A DNA stretch of 64,000 nt. Source: CAZGUH01 sp964529005. Lineage in GTDB: Bacteria; Actinomycetota; Acidimicrobiia; Acidimicrobiales; Ilumatobacteraceae. Positions within the stretch are counted from its first letter, which is position 1. Each line of letters starts with the position of its first letter. The translations under genes and the position numbers were made by a program. Below the pieces are notes generated by a model. That model made no database searches and was not told where the DNA came from. It saw only the letters and a program-made list of their open reading frames with translations. This document shows positions 32,950-40,210 of this stretch, piece by piece. Location: the NCBI GenBank assembly GCA_964529005.1, contig CAZGUH010000006.1, forward strand, positions 62,001 through 126,000, read 5' to 3'.

Positions 32950-34398
32950 ATGGCCCAGCGGCGTGTCAGCCCGGTGCTCGTGCTCGCGCTGGTCTCCGCG
33001 CTGCCCGCGATCGCCCTCGGCGGCCTGTGGCGCTTCGCCAACGCGCGCGCCGAGGACGCGACGTTGGTCATCGAGTCGGTCGACGACGACAGCCCGCTCG
33101 GCGCTCTGCCAGCGACGCCTGTCCTGTCGATGCGGCGGGCGCCCGATGTGGTCTCGCACGACGTCAACGCCGAGCGGCTCGCCGCGGAGCTGGCCGCGGT
33201 GCAAGCGATGACGCCGCCGGGATCGTGCCTCACCGTCGCCATCGACGACGAGATCGTCGTCAACCTCAACGGCGACGGCGCCGTCATCCCTGCGAGCAAC
33301 GTGAAGCTCGCCACGGCCGCGGTGGCGCTCCAGATCCTCGGCCCCGACCACCGGTACATCACCGAGGCGCGCGCCGAGATCGGCGCCGATGGTGTCGTCG
33401 ACGGCGACCTGTACCTCGTCGGCGGCGGTGACCCGCTGCTGGCGGCGGCGTGGTACCCGGAGTCGGGGCTGTCGCCGTACCCGCCCACGCCGGTCACCCG
33501 GATCGAGGATCTCGTCGAAGGGATCGCAGCGGCGGGCGTGACCGAGGTCCGCGGCAAGGTGATCGGCGACGGGACTCGCTACGACGACGAGTTCTACGCG
33601 CCGACGTGGGGCGACGACGTACGCGGCATCGAAGCCGGCCCGCTCGACGCGCTGATGGTCAACGACTCGATGGTCGAAGGGGAGCGGCGCAAGTCGCAGG
33701 ACCCGGCCGAGGGCGCGGCGCGCGAGCTGACGCGGTTGCTCCGCGAGCGCGGGATCTCCGTGCGGGGGAGGGCAGGCGTCGGTCAGGTTCCGGGAGAGAT
33801 GGCCGTCATCGCCGAGGTCCAGTCGGCGCCGATGTCGGAGATCGTCGCGGAGATGCTGGCCACCAGCGACGACAACACGGCCGAGATGGTGCTCAAGGAG
33901 ATCGGCTTCATGACGTCCGGCTCGGGCGCCCGCGACTCCGGGCTCACGGTCGTGGCGGCCACGCTCACCGGGATGGGCGCTCCCACAGGTGGGCTCGTGC
34001 TCGTCGACGGCTCCGGCCTCAGCGTCGAGAACCGGATGTCGTGCTCGCTGCTGCAGGCGCTGCTCGCCCGGCACACCCCGACGGATGCGCTCGGCGCCGG
34101 GCTGGCGGTGCTCGGGGCGTCGGGGACGCTGAACGGCACGGCCACCACCCACCCACTGGCCGGCAGGCTGCGTGCCAAGACCGGCACCCTGACCGACGTG
34201 AAGGCGTTGTCCGGATTCGTGCCCGCCGACGACGGCAGCGCGGTGCGCTTCGCCCTCGTGCTGAACGGCCAGGTCGAGGGCCTGAGCGTGTCCGACCCCG
34301 GCGTGTTCGAGCCGATCTGGACTGCGTTGTTCGACGCCCTCGCCACCTATCCGAGCGGTCCGTCGAGCGCGGAGGTCGCGCCGCTCACGAGCGGCTGA
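32950..34398 (+). CDS. dacB: D-alanyl-D-alanine carboxypeptidase/endopeptidase, PBP4 type
   Basis: Peptidoglycan-trimming enzyme of family S13. The 482-residue protein has a signal or anchor helix (about 9-27). The catalytic SxxK is SNVK (116-119) and KTG lies at 410-412. The second motif reads S306-D-D-N, where the family norm is S-D-N, so Asp takes the Asn position or the loop is one residue longer. The large family insertion follows SxxK. It sits three bases after the acyl-CoA synthetase gene and seven before the LON-domain gene. Confidence 0.9.
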   Translation: MAQRRVSPVLVLALVSALPAIALGGLWRFANARAEDATLVIESVDDDSPLGALPATPVLSMRRAPDVVSHDVNAERLAAELAAVQAMTPPGSCLTVAIDDEIVVNLNGDGAVIPASNVKLATAAVALQILGPDHRYITEARAEIGADGVVDGDLYLVGGGDPLLAAAWYPESGLSPYPPTPVTRIEDLVEGIAAAGVTEVRGKVIGDGTRYDDEFYAPTWGDDVRGIEAGPLDALMVNDSMVEGERRKSQDPAEGAARELTRLLRERGISVRGRAGVGQVPGEMAVIAEVQSAPMSEIVAEMLATSDDNTAEMVLKEIGFMTSGSGARDSGLTVVAATLTGMGAPTGGLVLVDGSGLSVENRMSCSLLQALLARHTPTDALGAGLAVLGASGTLNGTATTHPLAGRLRAKTGTLTDVKALSGFVPADDGSAVRFALVLNGQVEGLSVSDPGVFEPIWTALFDALATYPSGPSSAEVAPLTSG

Positions 34399-34405
34399 GC
34401 CGCCG

Positions 34406-35023
34406 ATGGCCGTCCTGCCGATGTTCCCTCTGGGCTCGGTGCTGCTGCCGGGCGAAGTGCTGCCGCTGCACGTCTTCGAGCCGCGCTACCGCACGATGGT
34501 CGCCGAGTGCTTGGCCGCGGAGGAGCCGGAGTTCGGAGAGGTGCTGATCGAGCGCGGCAAGGAGGTGGGCGGCGGCGACGTGCGGGCGATGGTCGGCGTC
34601 ATCGCCCGCATGGTCCGCGTCGGGCGATTCGACGACGGCCGCTATGCCATCACGGCCGTGGGAACGAGACGGCTCCGCGTGAACGCCTGGCTTCCCGACG
34701 ATCCGTTCCCCGTGGCGGATGTCGACGAATGGCCCGACGACGATCCCGATCCGCCGGGCCTCGCCGACCGGGTGGCGGAGATGCACTCCCGCATCGGCGA
34801 GACCCTCGAGCTGGCGACGAGGGTGGGTGACATCCCCGCGGTGACGCCTCCGGAGATCAGCGACGACCCACTGCTCGCCAGCTATCACCTGTGCGCGGTC
34901 TCGCCTCTCGGCCCGGCGGACCGATACCGCATGCTGTGCGCTCCCGGGCCGATGCGCCGCCTCGAGCTCCTCGGCGAAGCGCTCGACGACATCGACGCGA
35001 TGTTGCGGTTCCGACTCGGCTGA
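34406..35023 (+). CDS. LON N-terminal-domain protein
   Basis: Stand-alone substrate-binding domain of Lon protease without the ATPase or protease parts. The 205-residue protein has the domain hallmark MFPLGSVLLPGEVLPLHVFE followed by YRTMVAECL, then a mixed helical C-terminus. Such proteins are widespread and of unknown role. A 13-base palindrome (GCGGCTGAGCCGC) containing the dacB stop precedes the ATG. Likely co-transcribed with dacB. Confidence 0.85.
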   Translation: MAVLPMFPLGSVLLPGEVLPLHVFEPRYRTMVAECLAAEEPEFGEVLIERGKEVGGGDVRAMVGVIARMVRVGRFDDGRYAITAVGTRRLRVNAWLPDDPFPVADVDEWPDDDPDPPGLADRVAEMHSRIGETLELATRVGDIPAVTPPEISDDPLLASYHLCAVSPLGPADRYRMLCAPGPMRRLELLGEALDDIDAMLRFRLG

Positions 35024-35050
35024 CAGCCGCGCGTGCTACACATAGTCCTC

Positions 35051-35392
35051 ATGCCCGACAGCGCCTCGAAGACCCCGACCGGTCGCCAGGGCGACCACGG
35101 CAACGTCGGCGAGGCCGTCGACCTGGTGAAGAGCTACGTCCGCCAGGAGACGATCGGCCCATTGCAGGGCATCGCACGGTGGCTCGCGTTCGGCGTCGCC
35201 GGCGCCCTGATGCTGTCGCTCGGCATGGTGCTCGTCCTCCTCGGCGTCCTCCGGCTGGTGCAGACGGAGGTCACCAGCCTCGACGGAGCATGGAGCTGGG
35301 TGCCGTACGTCATCGCGCTGGCGGTCGGAGCGATCTTCACCGTCGCCGCGCTCACGCGCATCAAGAAGACATCTCTCGGCAAGGAGCGCTGA
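35051..35392 (+). CDS. Two-helix membrane protein, Actinobacterial holin-X-like
   Basis: Unknown function. The 113-residue protein has a hydrophilic N-terminus (VKSYVRQETIGPLQG). Two membrane helices follow (about 46-72 and 81-103) with a short WSWVPY loop, and the end is basic. This is the layout of the actinobacterial holin-X/phage_holin_3_6 group, which are not proven holins. ATG 35051 is preferred to GTG 35033. The next gene's ATG overlaps its stop, so the small-protein cluster is translationally coupled. Confidence 0.65.
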   Translation: MPDSASKTPTGRQGDHGNVGEAVDLVKSYVRQETIGPLQGIARWLAFGVAGALMLSLGMVLVLLGVLRLVQTEVTSLDGAWSWVPYVIALAVGAIFTVAALTRIKKTSLGKER

Positions 35393-35604
35393 TGGCCGGC
35401 ACACAGAGCCGCATCACCCGTGACGATCTGGAGGCGAAGTTCCGCGCCGTCCAGGGCGACGTCCAGGGCGCGGTCGAGGACCGCAAGTCGACGATCACCA
35501 CCGTCGCCGTGATCGGCGGCATCCTGCTCGTGCTGCTGGTGTTCCTCCTCGGCCGGCGCGCCGGCAAGAAGAAGACCACCATCGTCGAGATCCGGCGGGT
35601 CTGA
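35392..35604 (+). CDS. Small single-pass membrane protein, unknown
   Basis: Not recognised. The 70-residue product has a polar helical N-terminus (about 1-30). One membrane helix follows (about 37-54, ending LLVFLLGRRAGKKK), then a short basic C-terminus. The ATG overlaps the stop of the holin-X-like gene, and the next small gene starts two bases after its stop. The three probably form one envelope-associated group. Confidence 0.6.
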   Translation: MAGTQSRITRDDLEAKFRAVQGDVQGAVEDRKSTITTVAVIGGILLVLLVFLLGRRAGKKKTTIVEIRRV

Positions 35605-35606
35605 CG

Positions 35607-35855
35607 GTGGCTCGCTTCCGGCGGGGGCTGCTGTCACCGTCGCTCATCGCTCGCCGCAACGCGATCACGCGCGGGGTGTTCGGCGGCAGCCGCGGATGGC
35701 TGGCGGTGGGCGGTGTGTTCTGGCTCGGGCGCGCCGCACGCCGCACGTTGGGGCGCACCGAGGAGGTGGCCGCGGTCGAGAAGCTGGCGCCCGGCCAGGC
35801 CGTGACGATCGTCGCGCTGCGGCCCGAGTCACGTCGCCGGCGACGCTCGGCATAG
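35607..35855 (+). CDS. Small basic protein, unknown
   Basis: Not recognised. GTG opens an 82-residue strongly basic product with a weak hydrophobic centre (GGSRGWLAVGGVFWLGRAA) and an Arg-rich tail ending RRRRSA. It is the last of three small genes with coupled or two-base spacing. Its role may be linked to the two membrane proteins before it. Support is context and codon pattern. Confidence 0.5.
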   Translation: MARFRRGLLSPSLIARRNAITRGVFGGSRGWLAVGGVFWLGRAARRTLGRTEEVAAVEKLAPGQAVTIVALRPESRRRRRSA

Positions 35856-35879
35856 GTCGGGTCGCGAGCGGTTCTCCGG

Positions 35880-35885
35880 CAAACT
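35880..35885 (+). promoter_or_regulatory. -10-like hexamer (CAAACT) of the TtuB-TtuA-TrmI unit
   Basis: CAAACT ends 7 bases before GTG 35893. The position fits the leaderless pattern, but base 1 is C. Confidence 0.35.
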
Positions 35886-35892
35886 GGCGCCC

Positions 35893-36090
35893 GTGAAGGT
35901 GCTGTTGCGCAACCCGCGCCGCGAGATCGACATCGCCGGGCCGCGCCGCGTGCACGCGCTGCTCGCCGAGCTCGACCTTGCCCGCGAGTCGCACCTCGTC
36001 ATACGCAACGGCACGCTCGTGCCCGGTGACGAGCAGCTCAGCGCCGACGACGTCGTCGAGATCCGGCCGGTCATCTCCGGAGGGGCGTGA
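35893..36090 (+). CDS. ttuB: TtuB/ThiS-like sulfur carrier protein
   Basis: Small beta-grasp protein expected to carry sulfur as a C-terminal thiocarboxylate. The 65-residue product resembles Thermus TtuB in opening (MKVLLRNPRREIDI) and in its end, DDVVEIRPVISGGA. The Gly-Gly pair is residues 63-64, but an extra Ala follows, so processing may be needed before activation. The TtuA-type thiolase begins one base after its stop, giving the carrier-acceptor pair. ThiS and MoaD are alternatives, but the neighbour favours tRNA thiolation. Confidence 0.8.
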   Translation: MKVLLRNPRREIDIAGPRRVHALLAELDLARESHLVIRNGTLVPGDEQLSADDVVEIRPVISGGA

Positions 36091-36091
36091 C

Positions 36092-37051
36092 GTGAAGTGC
36101 CGTTCCTGCCGCGCTCCGGCGATCATCGACCTCCCGCGCCACAACGCCAACTTCTGCGCCGAGCACTTCCAGCAGCTGTGCCGGAGGCAGGTCACCAAGG
36201 CGATCGACGACTTCGCGATGATCTCGCCGGGGGAGCGGGCCCTCGTCGCGGTCAGCGGCGGCAAGGACAGCCTCGCGGTGTGGGACCTGCTGCTCGATCT
36301 CGGCTACGCCGCCGACGGGCTCTACGTCGGTCTCGGCATCGGCGACTACAGCGACGAGAGCGAGGGCTACGCCCGCCGCTTCGCCGACGAGCGCGGACTC
36401 GTCCTACACGTGGTGTCGCTGCGCGGCGACTACGGATACGACGTTCCCACCGCCGCGCGTGCCACGCGCCGCGTGCCCTGCTCGGCGTGCGGGCTGAGCA
36501 AGCGTCACATCTTCGACGACGTCGCGCTGCGTGAGGGCTACGACGTCTTGGTGACCGGGCACAACCTCGACGACGAGGCGGCCGTGCTGTTCGGCAACAC
36601 GATGCGGTGGGACGTCGACTATCTCGCCCGCCAGAGCCCCGTGCTGCCAGCGGCCGACGGCTTCCCGCGAAAGGTGAAGCCACTCGTGCGTCTCACCGAG
36701 CGTGAGACGGCCGCGTGGTGCGTCGTGCGCGGCATCGACTACCTGGTCGAGGAGTGCCCGATGGCGGCGGGGAACCGCCATCTCGGCTACAAGGAGACGC
36801 TCAACGCGATCGAGGAGCGATCGCCCGGATCGAAGGCGGCGTTCTACTTGAACTTCGTGGAGAAGATGGGGCCGCTGCTGCGACGCGACGTCGACGGCGA
36901 CGAGCCCGCGGCGACGCTCGCGCCCTGCGCCCGGTGCGGGTCCCCGACGCCCGGCGAGATCTGCGCGTTCTGCCGCCTGGTGGAGACCGCATCGGCGCAC
37001 GAGCCGGTGCCGGTCGAGCTCGTCGGCCGGCGCGGGCGGGCCGGTCGATGA
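36092..37051 (+). CDS. ttuA: TtuA/Ncs6-type tRNA 2-thiolation enzyme
   Basis: Adenylates a tRNA uridine and replaces O2 with sulfur. The 319-residue protein has an N-terminal zinc site (C3, C6, C22, H25) and a PP-loop SGGKDS (55-60). The three cysteines expected to hold a [4Fe-4S] cluster are C130, C133 and C222. A C-terminal zinc site uses C279, C282, C291 and C294. The cluster cysteines fall at the same numbers as in Thermus TtuA. GTG is preceded by GGAGGGG at a six-base spacing. Clustered with a TtuB-like carrier and trmI, so position 54 in the T-arm is the likely target. Confidence 0.88.
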   Translation: MKCRSCRAPAIIDLPRHNANFCAEHFQQLCRRQVTKAIDDFAMISPGERALVAVSGGKDSLAVWDLLLDLGYAADGLYVGLGIGDYSDESEGYARRFADERGLVLHVVSLRGDYGYDVPTAARATRRVPCSACGLSKRHIFDDVALREGYDVLVTGHNLDDEAAVLFGNTMRWDVDYLARQSPVLPAADGFPRKVKPLVRLTERETAAWCVVRGIDYLVEECPMAAGNRHLGYKETLNAIEERSPGSKAAFYLNFVEKMGPLLRRDVDGDEPAATLAPCARCGSPTPGEICAFCRLVETASAHEPVPVELVGRRGRAGR

Positions 37052-37827
37052 AGCCGTTCGCCTACGGCGACAAGGTCCTCCTGCTCGACGTGAAGCGGCG
37101 GCGGTACCTGCTCACGCTGAAGGAGGGCGGCGAGTTCCACAGCCACGCCGGCTTCGTGCCCCATGCCGACATCGCCGGGTGCGCGGAGGGTTCGACGATC
37201 CGCTCGACCCGCGGGGCCACCTACATCGCCCTGCGCCCGACGCTCGAGGACTTCGTCGTCGAGATGCCCCGCGGCGCGCAGGTCATCTACCCGAAGGACC
37301 TGGCCCCGATCTGCATGCTCGCCGACATCGGTCCGGGGGTGCGCGTGCTGGAGAGCGGCGTCGGCAGCGGCGCGCTGAGCATGACCATGCTGCGCTGGGG
37401 CGCCGACATCATCGGGTACGAGGTGCGGGAGGACTTCGCCAACCGCGCCCGCGCCAACGTCGAGACCTTCCTGGGCGCCGAGCCCCTCGATCGCTATCGG
37501 GTCGAGATCCGTGACTGCTATGCCGGCATCGACGAGCGCGATCTCGACCGCGTCGTGCTCGACCTGCCCGAGCCGTGGCAGGTCGTGCCGCACGCGGAGG
37601 GCGCGCTGCGCGCCGGGGGGATCCTGGTCGCCTACACGCCGTCGATCACCCAGGCGGCCCAGACCCGCGAGCGCATCGCCCAGTCGGGAGCGTGGAGCGG
37701 CGCCCGAACGCTGGAGGTGCTGCACCGCGGCTGGTACGTGGAAGGCGCAGCCGTCCGGCCGGACCACCGCATGGTGGCCCACACCGGCTTCCTCACGACC
37801 GCCCGGCTGATCCGCCCGGCCGCCTGA
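37048..37827 (+). CDS. trmI: tRNA (adenine-58-N1)-methyltransferase TrmI
   Basis: Methylates A58 in the tRNA T-loop using SAM. The 259-residue protein has an N-terminal beta domain (about 1-70). The YPKDLAPICMLADI segment leads into the SAM motif VLESGVGSGALSMTMLRWG, then VVLDLPEPWQVV and the C-terminal EVLHRGWYVEGAAVRP. ATG overlaps the ttuA stop (ATGA). In Thermus, m1A58 promotes thiolation at 54, so coupling to ttuA is meaningful. The gene ends two bases before the assembly gap. Confidence 0.95.
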   Translation: MKPFAYGDKVLLLDVKRRRYLLTLKEGGEFHSHAGFVPHADIAGCAEGSTIRSTRGATYIALRPTLEDFVVEMPRGAQVIYPKDLAPICMLADIGPGVRVLESGVGSGALSMTMLRWGADIIGYEVREDFANRARANVETFLGAEPLDRYRVEIRDCYAGIDERDLDRVVLDLPEPWQVVPHAEGALRAGGILVAYTPSITQAAQTRERIAQSGAWSGARTLEVLHRGWYVEGAAVRPDHRMVAHTGFLTTARLIRPAA

Positions 37828-37829
37828 CG

Positions 37830-37929
37830 NNNNNNNNNNNNNNNNNNNNNNNNNNNNNNNNNNNNNNNNNNNNNNNNNNNNNNNNNNNNNNNNNNNNNNN
37901 NNNNNNNNNNNNNNNNNNNNNNNNNNNNN
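37830..37929. other. Assembly gap (100 N)
   Basis: Exactly 100 N bases, the usual placeholder for a gap of unknown size. trmI ends just before it. A strong compound hairpin begins two bases after it, so hard-to-sequence structure may explain the break. Genes could be missing here. Confidence 0.99.
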
Positions 37930-37930
37930 C

Positions 37931-37969
37931 GGGCGCGACCCGCTGCCGGCACGGCAGCCGATCGCGCCC
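37931..37969. terminator. Compound hairpin beside the assembly gap
   Basis: Outer stem GGGCGCGA (37931-37938) with TCGCGCCC (37962-37969), eight perfect pairs. Inside it GCTGCCG (37942-37948) pairs with CGGCAGC (37952-37958) around a three-base loop. It lies 15 bases beyond the ferredoxin stop on the minus strand and probably terminates it; the far side is unknown because of the gap. Confidence 0.65.
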
Positions 37970-37984
37970 AAGCGAACGTGGGGT

Positions 37985-38230
37985 TTACGGTTCGATGAAG
38001 ATGCACTCGCCGGGGCACTCCTCGGCGCTCTCGATGACCGCGTCGAGCTGGCCATCGGGGATGTTGGCCATGCCGTCGGCCCCCTGTGGGTTGCCCTTGG
38101 CAGTGGCGAAGATCGTGCTGCCTTCCTTCACGTACGCGAGCCCGTCGTCGAGCAGGGTGAAGACATCCGGTGCGATCTCCTCGCACAGGCCATCGCCGGT
38201 GCACAGATCCTGGTCGATCCAGACCTTCAT
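37985..38230 (-). CDS. Single-cluster ferredoxin
   Basis: Small electron carrier. The 81-residue protein has the [3Fe-4S]/[4Fe-4S] single-cluster pattern DLCTGDGLCEEIAPDVF near the N-terminus and ECPGECIFIEP at the C-terminus. This type serves cytochrome P450s and other oxidoreductases. ATG is preceded by AGGAG at a seven-base spacing on the minus strand. It is divergent from the proteasomal ATPase gene and ends close to a strong hairpin. No P450 is in the window, so its partner is unknown. Confidence 0.9.
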   Translation of the reverse strand: MKVWIDQDLCTGDGLCEEIAPDVFTLLDDGLAYVKEGSTIFATAKGNPQGADGMANIPDGQLDAVIESAEECPGECIFIEP

Positions 38231-38286
38231 GCGGTCACTCCTGGGGGCGCGTCGTACGGGAACGATCGGTTCACGAAACCGCCGAC

Positions 38287-38292
38287 ACTTTA
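38287..38292 (-). promoter_or_regulatory. Candidate -10 element (TAAAGT) of the ferredoxin gene
   Basis: Minus-strand TAAAGT lies 56 bases before the ATG, giving a leader that includes the AGGAG ribosome-binding site. Confidence 0.4.
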
Positions 38293-38316
38293 CACGGCGA
38301 GGCCGAGGAAAACGTG

Positions 38317-38333
38317 AGTGGTGAGCCACCACT
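38317..38333. promoter_or_regulatory. Perfect palindrome between ferredoxin and ARC genes
   Basis: AGTGGTG-AGC-CACCACT has seven perfect pairs around a three-base centre. Its right arm reaches the -35 position of the candidate ARC promoter at 38351-38356. It may be an operator for a regulator not seen here. Confidence 0.45.
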
Positions 38334-38350
38334 TGCCGCCAGACGACGTG

Positions 38351-38356
38351 TAGCTT
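38351..38356 (+). promoter_or_regulatory. Candidate -10 element (TAGCTT) of the ARC gene
   Basis: TAGCTT lies 47 bases before GTG 38404, giving a leader of about 40 bases that contains an AGGAGG site. This is the leadered promoter type, unlike most units here. Confidence 0.45.
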
Positions 38357-38391
38357 CCACATCGAACGGAACGATCCAGACGGACCGAACC

Positions 38392-38397
38392 AGGAGG
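38392..38397 (+). promoter_or_regulatory. Ribosome-binding site AGGAGG that decides the ARC start
   Basis: A full AGGAGG lies six bases before GTG 38404. It fixes that GTG as the start, although the frame is open for much longer upstream. Confidence 0.75.
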
Positions 38398-38403
38398 TGC
38401 AGC

Positions 38404-40161
38404 GTGGCTCATGGAGGCGCTGACGGCGACGAAGCCGCTGACGTCCTGAAGGCTCAGGTCGTCGCACTGGAAGCCGAGATCGCCGACCTGCGTCGGCGGC
38501 TGACGGATGCCCCCAAGCGCGTGCGCGCCCTGGAGGAGCGCCTGCTGGAGACGAAGGGACAGCTCGCCCAGGCGGTCGCGCAGAACGAGAAGCTGAGCTA
38601 CACGCTGCGTGAGGCGCGCGAGCACATCGCCGCTCTGCGTGAGGAGGTCGAGAAGCTCACCCAGCCGCCGTCCGCCTACGGCGTGGTGGTCGGCAAGAAC
38701 GACGACGGCACGGTGGACGTGTCCACCAGCGGGCGCAAGATGCGGGTGAGCGTGCACCCCGACATCGACCACGACATGCTCGAGCGCGGCGCCGAGGTGG
38801 TGCTCAACGAGAGCTTCGCCGTGGTCCTGGCCCGCAGCAGCGAGCTGAGCGGCGAGGTCGTGACGATCAAGGAACTGCTCGACGACGGCGTCCGAGCGGT
38901 CATCGTCGGCCGCGCCGACGAGGAACGGGTCTGCGAGCTCGCCGATTCGCTGCGCGGCACCCACCTGCGCAGCGGCGACACGGTGCGCCTCGACCTGCGC
39001 ACCAACCTGCTGCTCGAGAAGCTGCCCCGGCCCGAGGTCGAGGATCTGCTGCTCGAAGAGGTGCCGGACATCTCCTACGCGGACATCGGCGGCCTCGACG
39101 GGCAGATCGAGCAGATCGCCGACGCGGTCGAGCTGCCGTTCCTCTACAACGAGCTGTTCGCCGAGCACCAGCTGCCCGCCCCGAAGGGCATCCTGCTCTA
39201 CGGCCCGCCCGGGTGCGGCAAGACGCTGATCGCCAAGGCGGTGGCCAACAGCCTGGCGCGCAAGGTCGCGGCCAAGACCGGCGACGAGAAGGGCCGCAGC
39301 TACTTCATCAACATCAAGGGCCCCGAGCTGCTCAACAAGTACGTCGGCGAGACCGAGCGCCAGATCCGGCTCGTGTTCCAGCGGGCACGCGAGAAGAGCG
39401 AGGAGGGCTGGCCGGTCATCGTGTTCTTCGACGAGATGGACTCGATGTTCCGCACTCGTGGCTCGGGCATCTCGAGCGACATGGAGTCGACGATCGTGCC
39501 GCAGCTGCTGGCCGAGATCGACGGCGTCGAAGGTCTGCGCAACGTGATCGTCATCGGCGCGACCAACCGCGAGGACCTGATCGACCCGGCGATCCTGCGA
39601 CCCGGTCGCCTCGACGTGAAGATCAAGATCGAGCGCCCGACCGCCGATGCCGCCCGTCAGATCTTCGCCCGCTACCTGACGACGGAGATCCCGCTCAGCG
39701 CCGCGGAGGTCGAGTCGCTCGGCAACGGCCGCGCCGACGTCGCCGTCAGCGCCATGATCGACCTCACCGTCGAGGAGATGTACCGCGACGACGAGGCGAA
39801 CCAGTTCCTGGAGGTCACCTACCAGAACGGCGACAAGGAGATCCTGTACTACAAGGACTTCTCGTCGGGCGCGATGATCGAGAACATCGTGCGGCGGGCG
39901 AAGAAGCTGGCGATCAAGCGTGTCATCGCCGGCGGCGCCCGCGGCGTGTGCGTGCAGGACCTGCTCGACTCGATCAAGCAGGAGTACAAGGAGCACGAGG
40001 ACCTGCCGAACACGACCAACCCGGACGACTGGGCGAAGATCAGCGGGAAGAAGGGCGAGCGGATCGTGTTCATCCGCACGCTCGTCAACCGTGGGCGCGA
40101 CGCCCCAGAGCCCGTCGGCGGCCGCGCGATCGAGAGGGTGGCGACCGGCCAGTACCTCTGA
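38404..40161 (+). CDS. arc: Proteasomal ATPase ARC/Mpa
   Basis: AAA+ ring that unfolds pupylated proteins and feeds them to the 20S proteasome. The 585-residue protein has an N-terminal coiled coil (about 12-86) that binds Pup and tandem OB folds (about 90-200). Walker A is GPPGCGKT (267-274) and Walker B is VIVFFDEMDSMF. The C-terminus ends GQYL, the proteasome-docking tail seen in Mpa. GTG is set by AGGAGG. It begins the proteasome region and is divergent from a ferredoxin gene. Confidence 0.97.
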   Translation: MAHGGADGDEAADVLKAQVVALEAEIADLRRRLTDAPKRVRALEERLLETKGQLAQAVAQNEKLSYTLREAREHIAALREEVEKLTQPPSAYGVVVGKNDDGTVDVSTSGRKMRVSVHPDIDHDMLERGAEVVLNESFAVVLARSSELSGEVVTIKELLDDGVRAVIVGRADEERVCELADSLRGTHLRSGDTVRLDLRTNLLLEKLPRPEVEDLLLEEVPDISYADIGGLDGQIEQIADAVELPFLYNELFAEHQLPAPKGILLYGPPGCGKTLIAKAVANSLARKVAAKTGDEKGRSYFINIKGPELLNKYVGETERQIRLVFQRAREKSEEGWPVIVFFDEMDSMFRTRGSGISSDMESTIVPQLLAEIDGVEGLRNVIVIGATNREDLIDPAILRPGRLDVKIKIERPTADAARQIFARYLTTEIPLSAAEVESLGNGRADVAVSAMIDLTVEEMYRDDEANQFLEVTYQNGDKEILYYKDFSSGAMIENIVRRAKKLAIKRVIAGGARGVCVQDLLDSIKQEYKEHEDLPNTTNPDDWAKISGKKGERIVFIRTLVNRGRDAPEPVGGRAIERVATGQYL

Positions 40162-40198
40162 CCCTTTGCGGTCGAGCAACAACGTCGCAGGACAGCGA

Positions 40199-40204
40199 TA
40201 GGGT
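40199..40204 (+). promoter_or_regulatory. -10 element (TAGGGT) of dop-pup
   Basis: TAGGGT ends 6 bases before the dop ATG and predicts a leaderless transcript separate from ARC. Confidence 0.55.
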
Positions 40205-40210
40205 GCGCGC

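Noticed and set aside
30874..34152. A 1092-codon minus-strand open frame
   Set aside because: Antisense to the NDP-forming synthetase and dacB, which have intact active-site motifs. Composition is Arg/Asp/Val-rich shadow coding.
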